A DNA stretch of 64,000 bases. Origin: Agrococcus beijingensis. Lineage in GTDB: Bacteria > Actinomycetota > Actinomycetes > Actinomycetales > Microbacteriaceae. Position numbers and translations under genes: made by a program. The notes beneath the pieces were generated by a model. That model did no database searches. It saw only the letters and a list, made by a program, of their open reading frames with translations, and was not told the origin of the DNA. Shown in pieces: positions 8,065 to 16,439 of this stretch. Within the stretch, counting starts at the first letter, position 1. Every line of letters begins with the position of its first letter. The stretch covers positions 1,954,692 through 2,018,691 of the forward strand of contig NZ_CP132360.1 of NCBI RefSeq assembly GCF_030758955.1. Reading direction: 5' to 3'.

Positions 8065-9731
8065 CCGAGGTGCACCCCGAGGCCGTGCACGGGCCTGCGG
8101 ATGCGTCCGCTCCCGAGGGCGCGCCGCGGTACGACACGATCGTGGCCGGCGCGGGCGTCGCGGGGCTGACCGTCGCGCACGAGCTGGCCGGCCGCGGCTA
8201 CCGGGTGCTGGTGCTCGAGGCGTCGGCGCGCCTCGGCGGCGTCGCGAGCCCGCTCGAGCTCGACGGCCTGGTGCTCGACGCGGGCGCGGAGTCGTTCGCG
8301 ACCCGCGGCGGCGCGGTGGCCGAGCTCGCGACCGAGCTGGGCCTGGGCGACGAGATCGTCTCGCCCAACCCCGCGGGCGCCTGGCTGCAGCTGCCCGGCC
8401 GGGCTGCACCGCTGCCGAGGGCGACGCTGCTGGGCATCCCGTCGGTGCCGCTCGCGAAGGACGTCATCGCGGTGCTCGGCTGGGGCGGCGCGCTGCGCGC
8501 CTACGCCGATCGGCTGATGCCGGTGCTGCGCATCGGCTCGTTCGACGCGCTCGGCCCGCTCGTGCGGCGCCGCATGGGGCAGAAGGTGCTCGACCGGCTG
8601 GTCGCGCCGCTCGCCGGCGGCGTCTACTCCGCCGACACCGACCTGCTCGACATCGCGACGGTCGCGCCGGGGCTCAACAACGCCCTGACGCAGGCCGGCT
8701 CGCTGTCGGGCGCGGTCGCGGTGGTGCTCGAGGAGCGCGCCGCGGGCGCCGCGACCGGCAGGGCCGGCTCTGCCGTGCAGGGCATCCGCGGCGGCATCCA
8801 TCGGCTCACCGCCGCGCTCGCGGCCCGCGCCGCCCTGCACCGCGCCGAGCTGCGCACGGGTGTGCGCGTCGAATCGGCCGCGAAGACCGACACCGGCTGG
8901 CTCGTGACGACGGATGCGGGCAGCGTCGCCGCGTCGTCGCTGGTCGTCGCGCTCCCCGAGCGCGAGGCGCGCCGGGTGCTCGCCGACGTCGACGGCTTCG
9001 CGCCGCCGCCCTTCGCGCACAGCCGCGACGCGCAGCCGCTGCGCGACCCGGAGGGCGAGGCCGGTGTCACCGTCGAGCTCGTCACCCTGGTCTTCCCGCC
9101 CGGAGCGATCGAGGGCGACCCGCGCGGCACCGGCGTGCTCGTCGCCGCCGACGCGACCGGCGTGCAGGCGAAGGCGATGACCCACTCGACGGCCAAGTGG
9201 CCGTGGCTGCGCGAGGCGGCCGCCGGCCGCGAGGTCGTGCGGCTCTCCTACGGCTCCGGCATCGCCGCGCCCGCCACCGAGGGCCTCGACGACGCCGCTG
9301 CCGCCGAGCTCGCGCTCGCCGATGCGCGCGCGATCCTGGGGCTCGACCTGCCGCAGCCCGTCGCCAGCGCGCGCGTGCGCTGGGAGCAGGGCCAGCCCTC
9401 GAGCATCGTCGGCGCCCGCGCCCGCCAGCAGGCGCTGCGCGACGCCGCCGCCCCGCACGACACCCTGCTGATCGTCGGCGCTGCCGTCGCGGGCACCGGC
9501 CTCGCGCAGGTCGTGCCCGACGCCCGCAGGGCCTCGCTCGAGATCCGCCGGGAGCGCTTCGCCGTGCCCGGCACCCCCTGGACGACCGACCTCGACGCCG
9601 AGACGAGCGCGCACGACGCGCTGGAGGCATCCGCCGAGCCGCACGCATCCCCTGCGCCCGGCGCAGCCGACCCCGACCACGACCGCACCGCAGGCGCCTC
9701 GAGCGCCGAAGAACCCCGAGGAGACGCATGA
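8061..9731 (+). CDS. hemY: coproporphyrinogen III oxidase, HemY/CgoX type
   Basis: FAD enzyme of the coproporphyrin-dependent pathway that oxidises coproporphyrinogen III to coproporphyrin III using oxygen. 556 residues from the GTG at 8061, which overlaps the hemE stop (GTGA). About 30 residues precede the FAD-binding dinucleotide fold DTIVAGAGVAGLTVAHEL, then LVLEASARLGGVA. A C-terminal motif LLIVGAAVAGTGLAQVV completes the FAD site. The tail after about residue 510 is low-complexity and acidic. The family was long annotated as protoporphyrinogen oxidase (HemG). The neighbouring hemQ and the type of hemH indicate coproporphyrinogen as substrate, an inference from pathway logic. The stop overlaps the hemQ ATG. 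Confidence 0.94.
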   Translation: MTEVHPEAVHGPADASAPEGAPRYDTIVAGAGVAGLTVAHELAGRGYRVLVLEASARLGGVASPLELDGLVLDAGAESFATRGGAVAELATELGLGDEIVSPNPAGAWLQLPGRAAPLPRATLLGIPSVPLAKDVIAVLGWGGALRAYADRLMPVLRIGSFDALGPLVRRRMGQKVLDRLVAPLAGGVYSADTDLLDIATVAPGLNNALTQAGSLSGAVAVVLEERAAGAATGRAGSAVQGIRGGIHRLTAALAARAALHRAELRTGVRVESAAKTDTGWLVTTDAGSVAASSLVVALPEREARRVLADVDGFAPPPFAHSRDAQPLRDPEGEAGVTVELVTLVFPPGAIEGDPRGTGVLVAADATGVQAKAMTHSTAKWPWLREAAAGREVVRLSYGSGIAAPATEGLDDAAAAELALADARAILGLDLPQPVASARVRWEQGQPSSIVGARARQQALRDAAAPHDTLLIVGAAVAGTGLAQVVPDARRASLEIRRERFAVPGTPWTTDLDAETSAHDALEASAEPHASPAPGAADPDHDRTAGASSAEEPRGDA

Positions 9732-10396
9732 GCGAGCAGACGCAGCCGCAGCCGGGCGACGGCTTCACCATCTGGAGCGTGCACAAGCGCGGCACCGCGG
9801 GCACCACGGGCGCATCGCTCGCCGACGAGCTCGCAGCGCTGGCCGCCGAGGGCGTCACCGCGCGCGGCATCTACGACGTCTCGGCGATGCGCGCCGACGC
9901 CGACATCATGGTCTGGCTGCACGGCGGGTCGCCCGAGCAGCTGCAGGCCGCCGTGCGCCGCGTGCGCCGCTCGCGCGAGCTCGCCGGCACCGAGCAGGTG
10001 TGGGGCGCGATGGGCGTCCACCGCGACGCCGAGTTCAACAAGAGCCACGTGCCCGGGTTCCTGCGCGGCATCGAGCCGAAGCGGTGGGTGACCGTCTACC
10101 CCTTCAACCGCTCCTTCGACTGGTACCTGCTGCCCGCAGAGGAGCGCAGCCGCATGCTCGCCGAGCACGGCCGCGCCGGCGCCGCCTACCGCGGCGTCAT
10201 CGCCAACACCGTCGCCGCGTTCGCGCTGGGCGACTACGAGTGGATCCTGCCGCTGGAGAGCGACGAGCTGACCGAGCTGGTCGACATGATGCGCGAGCTG
10301 CGTGCGGTCGACGCGCGCCTCCACGTGCGCGACGAGATCCCGTTCTTCACCGGTCGCCGCATCGCGGTCGACGAGATCGAGGAGGTGCTCGCATGA
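9728..10396 (+). CDS. chdC: coprohaem decarboxylase ChdC (HemQ)
   Basis: Converts iron-coproporphyrin III (coprohaem) to haem b by two hydrogen-peroxide-dependent decarboxylations, the last step of the coproporphyrin route. 222 residues, chlorite-dismutase superfamily. Family motifs are YDVSAMRADADIMVWLHG in the first half, the active-site Tyr in RWVTVYPFNRSFDWYLLP, and the proximal haem His in MLAEHGRAG (about 140). The ATG at 9728 overlaps the hemY stop, and the TGA overlaps the hemH ATG, so hemY-hemQ-hemH are tightly coupled. Actinobacterial ChdC usually has a distal His; I did not assign it here. Confidence 0.96.
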   Translation: MSEQTQPQPGDGFTIWSVHKRGTAGTTGASLADELAALAAEGVTARGIYDVSAMRADADIMVWLHGGSPEQLQAAVRRVRRSRELAGTEQVWGAMGVHRDAEFNKSHVPGFLRGIEPKRWVTVYPFNRSFDWYLLPAEERSRMLAEHGRAGAAYRGVIANTVAAFALGDYEWILPLESDELTELVDMMRELRAVDARLHVRDEIPFFTGRRIAVDEIEEVLA

Positions 10397-11733
10397 GCGA
10401 GTCGATGGACACCGAGCTGATGAGCGCCGCACCGGCCGGCGGCTGCTGCGGCGGAGGCTGCTGCGGCGGCGCCAGCGCCATGGCCGGCGCCGTGCAGTCG
10501 CAGCCCGAACTGCAGCAGGCGGCCCAGCAGGAGGCCCGCCGCGAGACGAAGCCCCCGGCCGCTACCGGCGTGCGCCTCGAGCCCGGTGCAGCGGTGCCGA
10601 GCGCGACGCCCGCCGCGCAGGCCGGCCCCGAGCACGTCGAGGAGCCCGTCGCCTACGACGGCATCCTGCTGTCGGGCTTCGGCGGGCCCGAGGGCCAGGA
10701 CGACGTGATCCCGTTCCTGCGCAACGTCACGCGCGGCCGCGGCATCCCCGACGAGCGGCTCGAAGAGGTCTCGACCCACTACCGCCACTTCGGCGGCGTG
10801 AGCCCCATCAACCAGCAGAACCGCGAGCTGAAGGCGGCGCTCGAGGCGGCGCTCGCCGAGGCCGGCGTCGACCTGCCCGTCTACTGGGGCAACCGCAACT
10901 GGGCGCCCTACCTCGACGAGGCGCTGCAGCAGGCCGCGGCGGCCGGGGCGACGGCGCTGCTCGCGATCCCCACCTCTGCCTACTCCTCGTACTCGTCGTG
11001 CCGTCAGTACCGCGAGGACTGGGCCGACGCGCTCGAGGCGACCGGCCTGCAGGAGTCGCTGTCGATCGACAAGGTGCGCCAGTTCTTCAACCACCCCGGC
11101 TTCCTGGCCCCGTTCGTCGACGGCGTGCGCGGCACGGTCGCCGAGGCGCGCGCCGCGGGCTTCGCGGATGCCGACATCGAGGTGCTCTTCGCGACCCACA
11201 GCATCCCCACCGCCGACGCCGAGCGCTCCGGCGCGCCCGACCTGCACCAGTGGGGCCCGGGCGGCGGCTACGAGGGCCAGCACCTCGCCGCGGCCGAGTG
11301 GGTCATGGGCGAGGCAGCGCCCGACGTCGCCTGGCAGCTCGTCTACCAGTCGCGCTCGGGGCCGGCGTCGCAGCCGTGGCTCGAGCCCGACGTCAATGAC
11401 GCGATCGAGGCGCTCGAGAACCGCAAGGCCGTGGTTATCGTGCCGCTCGGCTTCGTCAGCGACCACATGGAGGTCATGTGGGACCTCGACGAGGAGGCGC
11501 TGGAGACCGCCGAGGAGCACGGACTCTGGGCGCGCCGCGCGCCGACGCCGGGCGTCGACCCGCAGTACGTTGGCGCGCTCGTCGACCTCGTGCAGGAGCG
11601 GCTCGAGGGCCGGCCGACCGCCGAGCGCAAGGCGGTCACCTCGATCCCCGCCTGGTACGACGTCTGCCGCCCCGGCTGCTGCGAGAACCCGCGCCTCGGC
11701 TTCCGGCCCGCGATCGCCGGGCTGCAGCCGTGA
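10393..11733 (+). CDS. cpfC: coproporphyrin ferrochelatase, Fe-S type, with Cys-rich N-terminal extension
   Basis: Inserts Fe(II) into coproporphyrin III to give coprohaem, the substrate of ChdC. 446 residues, longer than usual because about 85 residues precede the ferrochelatase domain, which begins YDGILLSGFGGPEG. Catalytic His269 lies in LFATHSIP, and the acidic helix VSDHMEVMWDLDEEA carries the conserved Glu. Cys203 (AYSSYSSCRQYRED) and Cys425, Cys429 and Cys430 (YDVCRPGCCENPR) match the [2Fe-2S]-binding set known from actinobacterial enzymes. The extension begins with the unusual stretch GGCCGGGCCGGA (Cys18, 19, 23, 24), then an Ala/Gln/Glu-rich linker; its function is unknown, and metal binding is only a suggestion. 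Confidence 0.95.
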   Translation: MSESMDTELMSAAPAGGCCGGGCCGGASAMAGAVQSQPELQQAAQQEARRETKPPAATGVRLEPGAAVPSATPAAQAGPEHVEEPVAYDGILLSGFGGPEGQDDVIPFLRNVTRGRGIPDERLEEVSTHYRHFGGVSPINQQNRELKAALEAALAEAGVDLPVYWGNRNWAPYLDEALQQAAAAGATALLAIPTSAYSSYSSCRQYREDWADALEATGLQESLSIDKVRQFFNHPGFLAPFVDGVRGTVAEARAAGFADADIEVLFATHSIPTADAERSGAPDLHQWGPGGGYEGQHLAAAEWVMGEAAPDVAWQLVYQSRSGPASQPWLEPDVNDAIEALENRKAVVIVPLGFVSDHMEVMWDLDEEALETAEEHGLWARRAPTPGVDPQYVGALVDLVQERLEGRPTAERKAVTSIPAWYDVCRPGCCENPRLGFRPAIAGLQP

Positions 11734-11765
11734 GCGCGGTGCGCGTCTGCACCCCCGGCCGCCCG

Positions 11766-11861
11766 GTGCACAACGCAAGCTCCAGCGCGGCGAACCGCGG
11801 CGCATGGGCCCGTGCTGCCGCGACCGCCGCGGATCCCGCTGGCCGGGCTTGCGTTGTGCAC
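11766..11861. repeat. 96-bp inverted-repeat element, copy 1
   Basis: GTGCACAACGCAAGC (11766-11780) is repeated as its exact complement GCTTGCGTTGTGCAC (11847-11861), giving 15-bp terminal arms around a 66-bp GC-rich core. It fills most of the 139-bp gap between hemH and hemC. The same terminal sequence occurs at 29604-29695 with a different core. No ORF is likely inside. It could be a small non-autonomous element or a dispersed regulatory hairpin. Confidence 0.85.
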
Positions 11862-11872
11862 GGGGGTGCGCG

Positions 11873-12832
11873 ATGAGCGTCGTGCGGGTCGGCACCCGCG
11901 GCTCGGCGCTCGCGATGGCGCAGACGAAGGCGCTCGCCGCGCGCTTCGCGGGCGAGGTCGAGATCGTCGAGATCACCACGAAGGGCGACGTGGACCGCTC
12001 GTCGCTGCAGCAGCTCGGCGGCACCGGGGTCTTCGTCTCGGCGCTGCGCGACGCGCTGCTCGACGGCACCGTCGATGTGGCCGTGCACTCGATGAAGGAT
12101 CTGCCGACCGCGCCGGCCGCCGGCATCGAGCTGGCCGCCGTCACCAAGCGCGAGGACGCCCGCGACGCGCTCTGCGCCCGCGACGGCCTGACGCTCGCCG
12201 AGCTGCCCGAGGGCGCGAAGGTGGGCACCGGCTCGCCGCGCCGCATGGCGCAGCTGCGGCTGGCCCGCCCCGACCTCGAGATCGTCGACATCCGCGGCAA
12301 CGTGCCCACGCGCCTCGCCCGCGCGCAGGGCGACCCCGAGACGGGCGAGGGCGCCGACCTCGACGCGGTCGTGCTCGCGCTCGCGGGGCTGCGCCGGCTC
12401 GGGCTCGACGGCCACGCGACCGAGATCCTCGACCTCATCGACTTCCCGACCGCGCCCGCCCAGGGCGCGCTCGCGGTCGAGATCCGCGAGGGCGACGCGG
12501 TCGCGCGCGCGGCGGTGACGAAGACCGACCACGCGTCGACGCGGGCCGCCGCCGACGCCGAGCGCCGCGTGCTCGCGGGGCTCGAGGCCGGCTGCGCCGC
12601 GCCGCTCGCCGCCAGCGCCGAGGTCGTCGACGGGATGCTCTTCCTCACCGCGATCGCGTACGCGACCGACGGGTCGAGGCGACTGAGCGCATCCCACGCC
12701 TACACGCTCGACTCGACGAAGCCGGCCGAGCTGGCCGAGGCCGCCCGCGACGTCGCCGAGCGCGCCGTCACCGAGCTGCTCGACGGCGGCGCGGCGGCGC
12801 TGGTGCACGAGGCCCGCGAGCCTCGCGGCTGA
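11873..12832 (+). CDS. hemC: hydroxymethylbilane synthase (porphobilinogen deaminase)
   Basis: Polymerises four porphobilinogens into the linear tetrapyrrole hydroxymethylbilane. 319 residues, normal length. The domain starts VVRVGTRGSALAMAQT. DVAVHSMKDLP holds conserved substrate contacts, and VGTGSPRRMAQL and IRGNVPTRLAR bind the acidic chain. Cys241 in GLEAGCAAPLAA anchors the dipyrromethane cofactor. The ATG at 11873 has only a weak ribosome-binding site and lies just after the inverted-repeat element that separates it from hemH. It is followed by a small membrane protein and hemD. Confidence 0.97.
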   Translation: MSVVRVGTRGSALAMAQTKALAARFAGEVEIVEITTKGDVDRSSLQQLGGTGVFVSALRDALLDGTVDVAVHSMKDLPTAPAAGIELAAVTKREDARDALCARDGLTLAELPEGAKVGTGSPRRMAQLRLARPDLEIVDIRGNVPTRLARAQGDPETGEGADLDAVVLALAGLRRLGLDGHATEILDLIDFPTAPAQGALAVEIREGDAVARAAVTKTDHASTRAAADAERRVLAGLEAGCAAPLAASAEVVDGMLFLTAIAYATDGSRRLSASHAYTLDSTKPAELAEAARDVAERAVTELLDGGAAALVHEAREPRG

Positions 12833-12871
12833 AGCAGCGGGATCGCGGCCGGCGTCCCGTAGTTTTGGCGC

Positions 12872-13078
12872 ATGCGCACCATCGCCACCGTCCTCGCCGG
12901 CGTCAGCCTCATCTGCGTCGGGCTCGTGCTGTTCGGGGCGGCAGGCGTCGAGCGGTCGATCGTCGCCGCGATCACCTGCGCGATCCTGGCGGTGGCGTTC
13001 GCGGTGCTCTCCCTGCGCAGCCCGGCGGCCGAGGCGGACCCCGTGCGGGCGCCCGTCGAGGGCGAGCGAACTGCCTGA
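12872..13078 (+). CDS. small two-span membrane protein between hemC and hemD
   Basis: 68 residues with two hydrophobic segments (IATVLAGVSLICVGLVLFGA and IVAAITCAILAVAFAVLSL) and a charged C-terminus. I recognise no family. It sits 39 bp after hemC and 74 bp before hemD on the same strand. TAGTTT 20-25 bp upstream could be part of a -10 element. Function unknown; position alone does not prove a haem role. Confidence 0.65.
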   Translation: MRTIATVLAGVSLICVGLVLFGAAGVERSIVAAITCAILAVAFAVLSLRSPAAEADPVRAPVEGERTA

Positions 13079-13152
13079 CTCGCCCCGCCCGTGACGAGCG
13101 CGGCCGCACCGGCCTGGTTGAATGCCAGGACGCATCCGACCCGGGAGGAACC

Positions 13153-13965
13153 ATGCGAGTCCTGATCCCCCGTGGCGGCAGCTGGGGCGACGACGTCGCC
13201 CGGCTCGTCACCGACGCCGGCTTCGAGCCGCTCATCCTGCCGCTCGTCACCATCGAGCCCGCAGACGACCAGGAGCACCTGCAACGGGTGCTCGGCCAGC
13301 TGTCGGAGGGCCGCTTCGACTGGCTCGTCGTCACCAGCCAGTCGACCGTGCGCGTGCTGCCGCGTGTGCCCGCATCGGTGCACGTCGCCGCCGTGGGCGC
13401 CGTCACCGCGGCCTCGCTGCGCGAGCGCGGGGTGCCGGTGGGCTTCATCCCGACGAAGCAGTCGGCGGCGGGGCTGGTCGACGAGTGGCCGATCCGCGAG
13501 GGCCGCGTGCTCTGGCCGCACGCGCTCGACGCGCGCCCCACGATCGCCGACGGGCTGCGCCAGCACGGCATGCAGGTGACCGAGGTGGTCGCCTATCAGA
13601 CGGTGCCCGTCTACGAGTCGGGGCGCGAGCTCGTCGAGGCGATCACCGGCAGCATGCCCATCATCGATGCGGATGCGCTGCGGCAGCAGGAGGAGCTCCA
13701 GGCGGCCGGGGAGGACGGTGCGGATGCGGTGCTCACCGCCGTCGAGCCGGCCGAGACGCCGATCGACGCGGTGCTCGTGACCTCGGGATCGGTCGCGAAG
13801 CAGGTGGCGCGGCTGGGGCTCGCCACCGACACGCGGATCATCGCGATCGGCGAGCAGACCGCCGAGGACTGCCGCAAGTACGGCCTGCGGGTCGCGGCAG
13901 TGGCGAAGCAGCCGAACCCGACGGCGCTGGTGGCGGCGCTGGCGACGACGGCGCCGCGGCCCTGA
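13153..13965 (+). CDS. hemD: uroporphyrinogen-III synthase
   Basis: Cyclises hydroxymethylbilane with ring-D inversion to uroporphyrinogen III. 270 residues. The family is poorly conserved, but the two-lobed pattern is clear: MRVLIPRGGSWGDDVARLVTDAG at the start, DWLVVTSQSTVRVLP in lobe 2, VAYQTVPVY at the return, and AVLVTSGSVAKQVA then IAIGEQTAEDCRKYGL near the end. The ATG at 13153 is preceded by GGGAGGAA. Between the halves is an extra Ala/Glu/Gln-rich segment of about 30 residues (around 175-205) not typical of the family. Last gene of the first haem block. Confidence 0.9.
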   Translation: MRVLIPRGGSWGDDVARLVTDAGFEPLILPLVTIEPADDQEHLQRVLGQLSEGRFDWLVVTSQSTVRVLPRVPASVHVAAVGAVTAASLRERGVPVGFIPTKQSAAGLVDEWPIREGRVLWPHALDARPTIADGLRQHGMQVTEVVAYQTVPVYESGRELVEAITGSMPIIDADALRQQEELQAAGEDGADAVLTAVEPAETPIDAVLVTSGSVAKQVARLGLATDTRIIAIGEQTAEDCRKYGLRVAAVAKQPNPTALVAALATTAPRP

Positions 13966-14268
13966 GCCCCGGAGGCCGCAGCTGCCGCGGCGGCGCCGCG
14001 ATGCGTCGCGATCTGCCGCGCTGCTCAGCGATGTGTGTCCATTCTGGCGCTCATTCGCGTCGGATGGCAGCCATTTCGGACACAGCTGCGGGAATGGGCC
14101 GGCGGCGGCCGCGTCGTTGAGCGGATGTGTGACACACCTGTGGGAGTCGGCCGGCGGCGCCCGCGTCGTTGAGCGGATGGGTGTCCGTTCTGGCGCTCAT
14201 CGGCGGTCGCCGACCGCCATTTCGTGCACACCTCCTTCGCCGTCCTCTCGCAGGCGTAGCGTTGCGGC
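13966..14268. repeat. 303-bp intergenic region with interleaved direct and inverted repeats
   Basis: No gene is supported here. Two near-identical 31-bp direct repeats (14097-14127 and 14149-14179, core GCGTCGTTGAGCGGATG) alternate with two copies of a palindrome-like unit. Its left part GTGTCCATTCTGGCGCTCAT is at 14035-14054, and GTGTCCGTTCTGGCGCTCAT is at 14181-14200; right halves containing GGACACA or GTGCACACC follow. The layout suggests duplicated copies of a small dispersed palindromic element. It marks the boundary between the hemD and ybaK units. Confidence 0.75.
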
Positions 14269-14745
14269 ATGGCCGACACGAACCCCGCGCTCGAGGCGCT
14301 CGCCGCATCCGGACTCGACCACGAGGTCACGCGCCACGGCCGGGTGGGCTCGCTGGCCGAGGCCGCGGCGGCTCGCGGCGTGACGCCTGCCGACATCATC
14401 AAGACGATGGTCGTGCGGCGCGGCGAGGGCGACCACGTGCTCGTGCTGGTGCCCGGCGACCGCACCATCGCCTGGCCCAAGCTGCGCGAGCTGCTGGGCG
14501 TGAACCGGCTGTCGATGCCCGACGCCGACGCCGCCTTCGCGGTCACCGGCTTCACGCGCGGCACCATCACGCCGTTCGGCACCACGACGCCCCTGCCCGT
14601 CATCGCCGACGATCGCGTGCGCGGCCGTCGCGTCTCGATCGGCGCCGGCGACCACGGCGTCGCGGCGACCGTCGACGGCGATGCCCTCATCGCGCACCTG
14701 GGCGCCCAAGTCGCCGACGTGACCGATCCCGAGCCGCCGCGCTGA
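14269..14745 (+). CDS. YbaK/ProX-type aminoacyl-tRNA deacylase
   Basis: 158 residues of the YbaK/EbsC superfamily, which hydrolyse mischarged aminoacyl-tRNAs such as Cys-tRNA(Pro). Conserved pieces are GVTPADIIKTMVVRRGEGDHVLVLVPGD with the family lysine, then VTGFTRGTITPFG and VSIGAGDHGVAATVDGD. The ATG at 14269 has no strong ribosome-binding site, and the gene follows the repeat-rich gap. Exact tRNA specificity within the superfamily cannot be read here. The 180 bp after it hold three 13-14 bp direct repeats (CTGCCGCACCCGC type, 14760-14800) of no known function. Confidence 0.88.
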   Translation: MADTNPALEALAASGLDHEVTRHGRVGSLAEAAAARGVTPADIIKTMVVRRGEGDHVLVLVPGDRTIAWPKLRELLGVNRLSMPDADAAFAVTGFTRGTITPFGTTTPLPVIADDRVRGRRVSIGAGDHGVAATVDGDALIAHLGAQVADVTDPEPPR

Positions 14746-14925
14746 CGCATCCGCCCGCCCTGCGGCACCCGCCTGCCGCACCCGCGCTGCCGCACCCGCC
14801 CTGCCGCTTCGCGGCGAGGGGTAGCCCGGCCCCCGCGGTAGCGCCGAGCCGCCCGAGCGCGTAGCATCGCCCGAGCAATCGTCGGCGGTGTCAGCGCCGG
14901 CGCCCCACGCAGGAGAAGAGCCGAG

Positions 14926-14961
14926 ATGACCGAGATCCGCGGAGCCGCGACCGCGCGCTGA
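14926..14961 (+). CDS. possible 11-residue leader peptide before the ABC-F gene
   Basis: A short frame, MTEIRGAATAR, begins at an ATG 10 nt after AGGAG and ends in TGA 62 nt before the ABC-F start. A TAGCAT box at 14862-14867 could be the -10 of a transcript covering both. Many ABC-F genes are controlled by translation of a leader ORF that senses ribosome stalling, so this is a candidate attenuator peptide. It is too short for statistical support, and the downstream ABC-F is truncated. Confidence 0.3.
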   Translation: MTEIRGAATAR

Positions 14962-15023
14962 CCCGACTGCCACGCACAGTCGACGCACCCGTCAGCGCAC
15001 CAGCTGCGTTCTCGGAGGATCTC

Positions 15024-16250
15024 TTGGCAGCTCCTGCCATCGCGCTCTCGCGCGTCTCGTTCACCTGGCCCGACGGCACCGCTGCGCTCGGCAGCGCCGC
15101 GCCGGACCCAGCCGCCGGCGAGCAGCCCGGCGGCATCACCGGTGCGCTCGGCCACGGCCGCACTGGCCTCGTCGGCCGCAACGGCTCTGGCAAGTCGACC
15201 CTGCTGCGCCTCATCGCCGGCGAGCTCACCCCCACCGGCGGCACGGTCGCCGTGCAGGGCACCGCCGCGACGCTGCCGCAGCAGCTCGCGCTCGGCCCCG
15301 GCACGGTGGCGGATGCGCTGGGCATCGCAGGCGTGCTCGGCGCGATCGCGGCGATCGAGTCGGGCGACGTCGCGCCCGAACGGTTCGACCAGGTCGGCGA
15401 CCGATGGGGCATCGAGGCGGAGGCGCTCGGCGAGCTCGCCGGCCTCGGCCTCGCGGGCGATGCCGACCTGCTGCGCCGAGCCGTCGCGTCGCTCTCGGGC
15501 GGCGAGGCGGTGCTCGTCGGGCTCGCGGCGATCCGGCTGCAGCGCGCCGACATCGCGCTGCTCGACGAGCCGACCAACAACCTCGACGCCGGCGCCCGCG
15601 CGCGCCTGCACGAGGCGGTCAGCGGCTGGCGCGGCACGCTGGTCGTCGTCAGCCACGATGTCGAGCTGCTCGAGCGGGTCGACCGCATCGCAGAGCTGCA
15701 CGGGCCGAGCGCCGAGCGGGGCCGCGCCACCGGCCGCGGCGCCGGGCTGCGCGTGTTCGACGGGCCGTACTCGGTCTACCGCGACGCGATCGCGGCCGAG
15801 CAGGCGGCGGCGGAGCGCGACGTGCGCGACGCCCAGCAGCAGCTGCGGCGCGAGCGGCGCGACCGCGTCGAGGCCGCCGATCGGCGGTCGCGCTCGGAGG
15901 CCGCGGGCCGCCAGGCGTTCCTCGCCGGCGGCATGCCGAAGATCGTCGCCGGCGGGCTGCAGCGCCGGGCGGAGCGCACGACCGCGCGCTCGAAGGCGCT
16001 CCACGAGTCGCGCGAGGCGAGCGCCACGGCGGCGCTCGAGGCCGCCGAGGAGCAGCTGCGCGACGACCGCGCGATCCGCATCGACCTGCCCGACACCGCC
16101 GTGCCCGCCCGCCGCGACGTGCTCGAGCTGCGGCTGCCCGACGGCGCGCCGCTCGTCGTGCGCGGCGCGGAGCGCATCGCGCTGACGGGCGCGAACGGCG
16201 CCGGCAAGACGACGCTGCTCGACGCGATCGCGGCCTTCCGGGCGGATGCG
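15024..16250 (+). pseudogene. truncated ABC-F ATPase (second nucleotide-binding domain cut)
   Basis: Two-domain ABC-F protein of the translation-factor or antibiotic-resistance type, without membrane spans. NBD1 is complete: Walker A LVGRNGSGKSTLL (about 48-60), signature VASLSGGEAVLVG, Walker B ADIALLDEPTNNLD, H-loop VVVSHD. The charged interdomain linker follows. NBD2 starts and shows its Walker A, LTGANGAGKTTLLDAIA (about 389-405). The remaining roughly 130-150 residues, including signature, Walker B and H-loop, are missing. The frame runs without a stop through about 65 non-homologous codons into the serine hydrolase at 16440. The TTG at 15024 has GGAGGA upstream. A deletion is the simplest explanation, and normal ABC-F activity is unlikely. 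Confidence 0.82.
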
Positions 16251-16439
16251 TCGGGTGCCGCCGCCGACGCCGGCGCGGTTCCGCGCGGGGCCCGCGCGGC
16301 GGCCCGCGACCGGGGTCGGCGCACGCGCGGCTGCTGTCGCACGAGTGCGCGGTGGCCCCCGACCGGCCGTCGACCCGCACGCGCGCGGCGCCCGCGCCCG
16401 GCGTACGATCCGCAGTGGACGAGCCCCGAGGAGGCGGCC

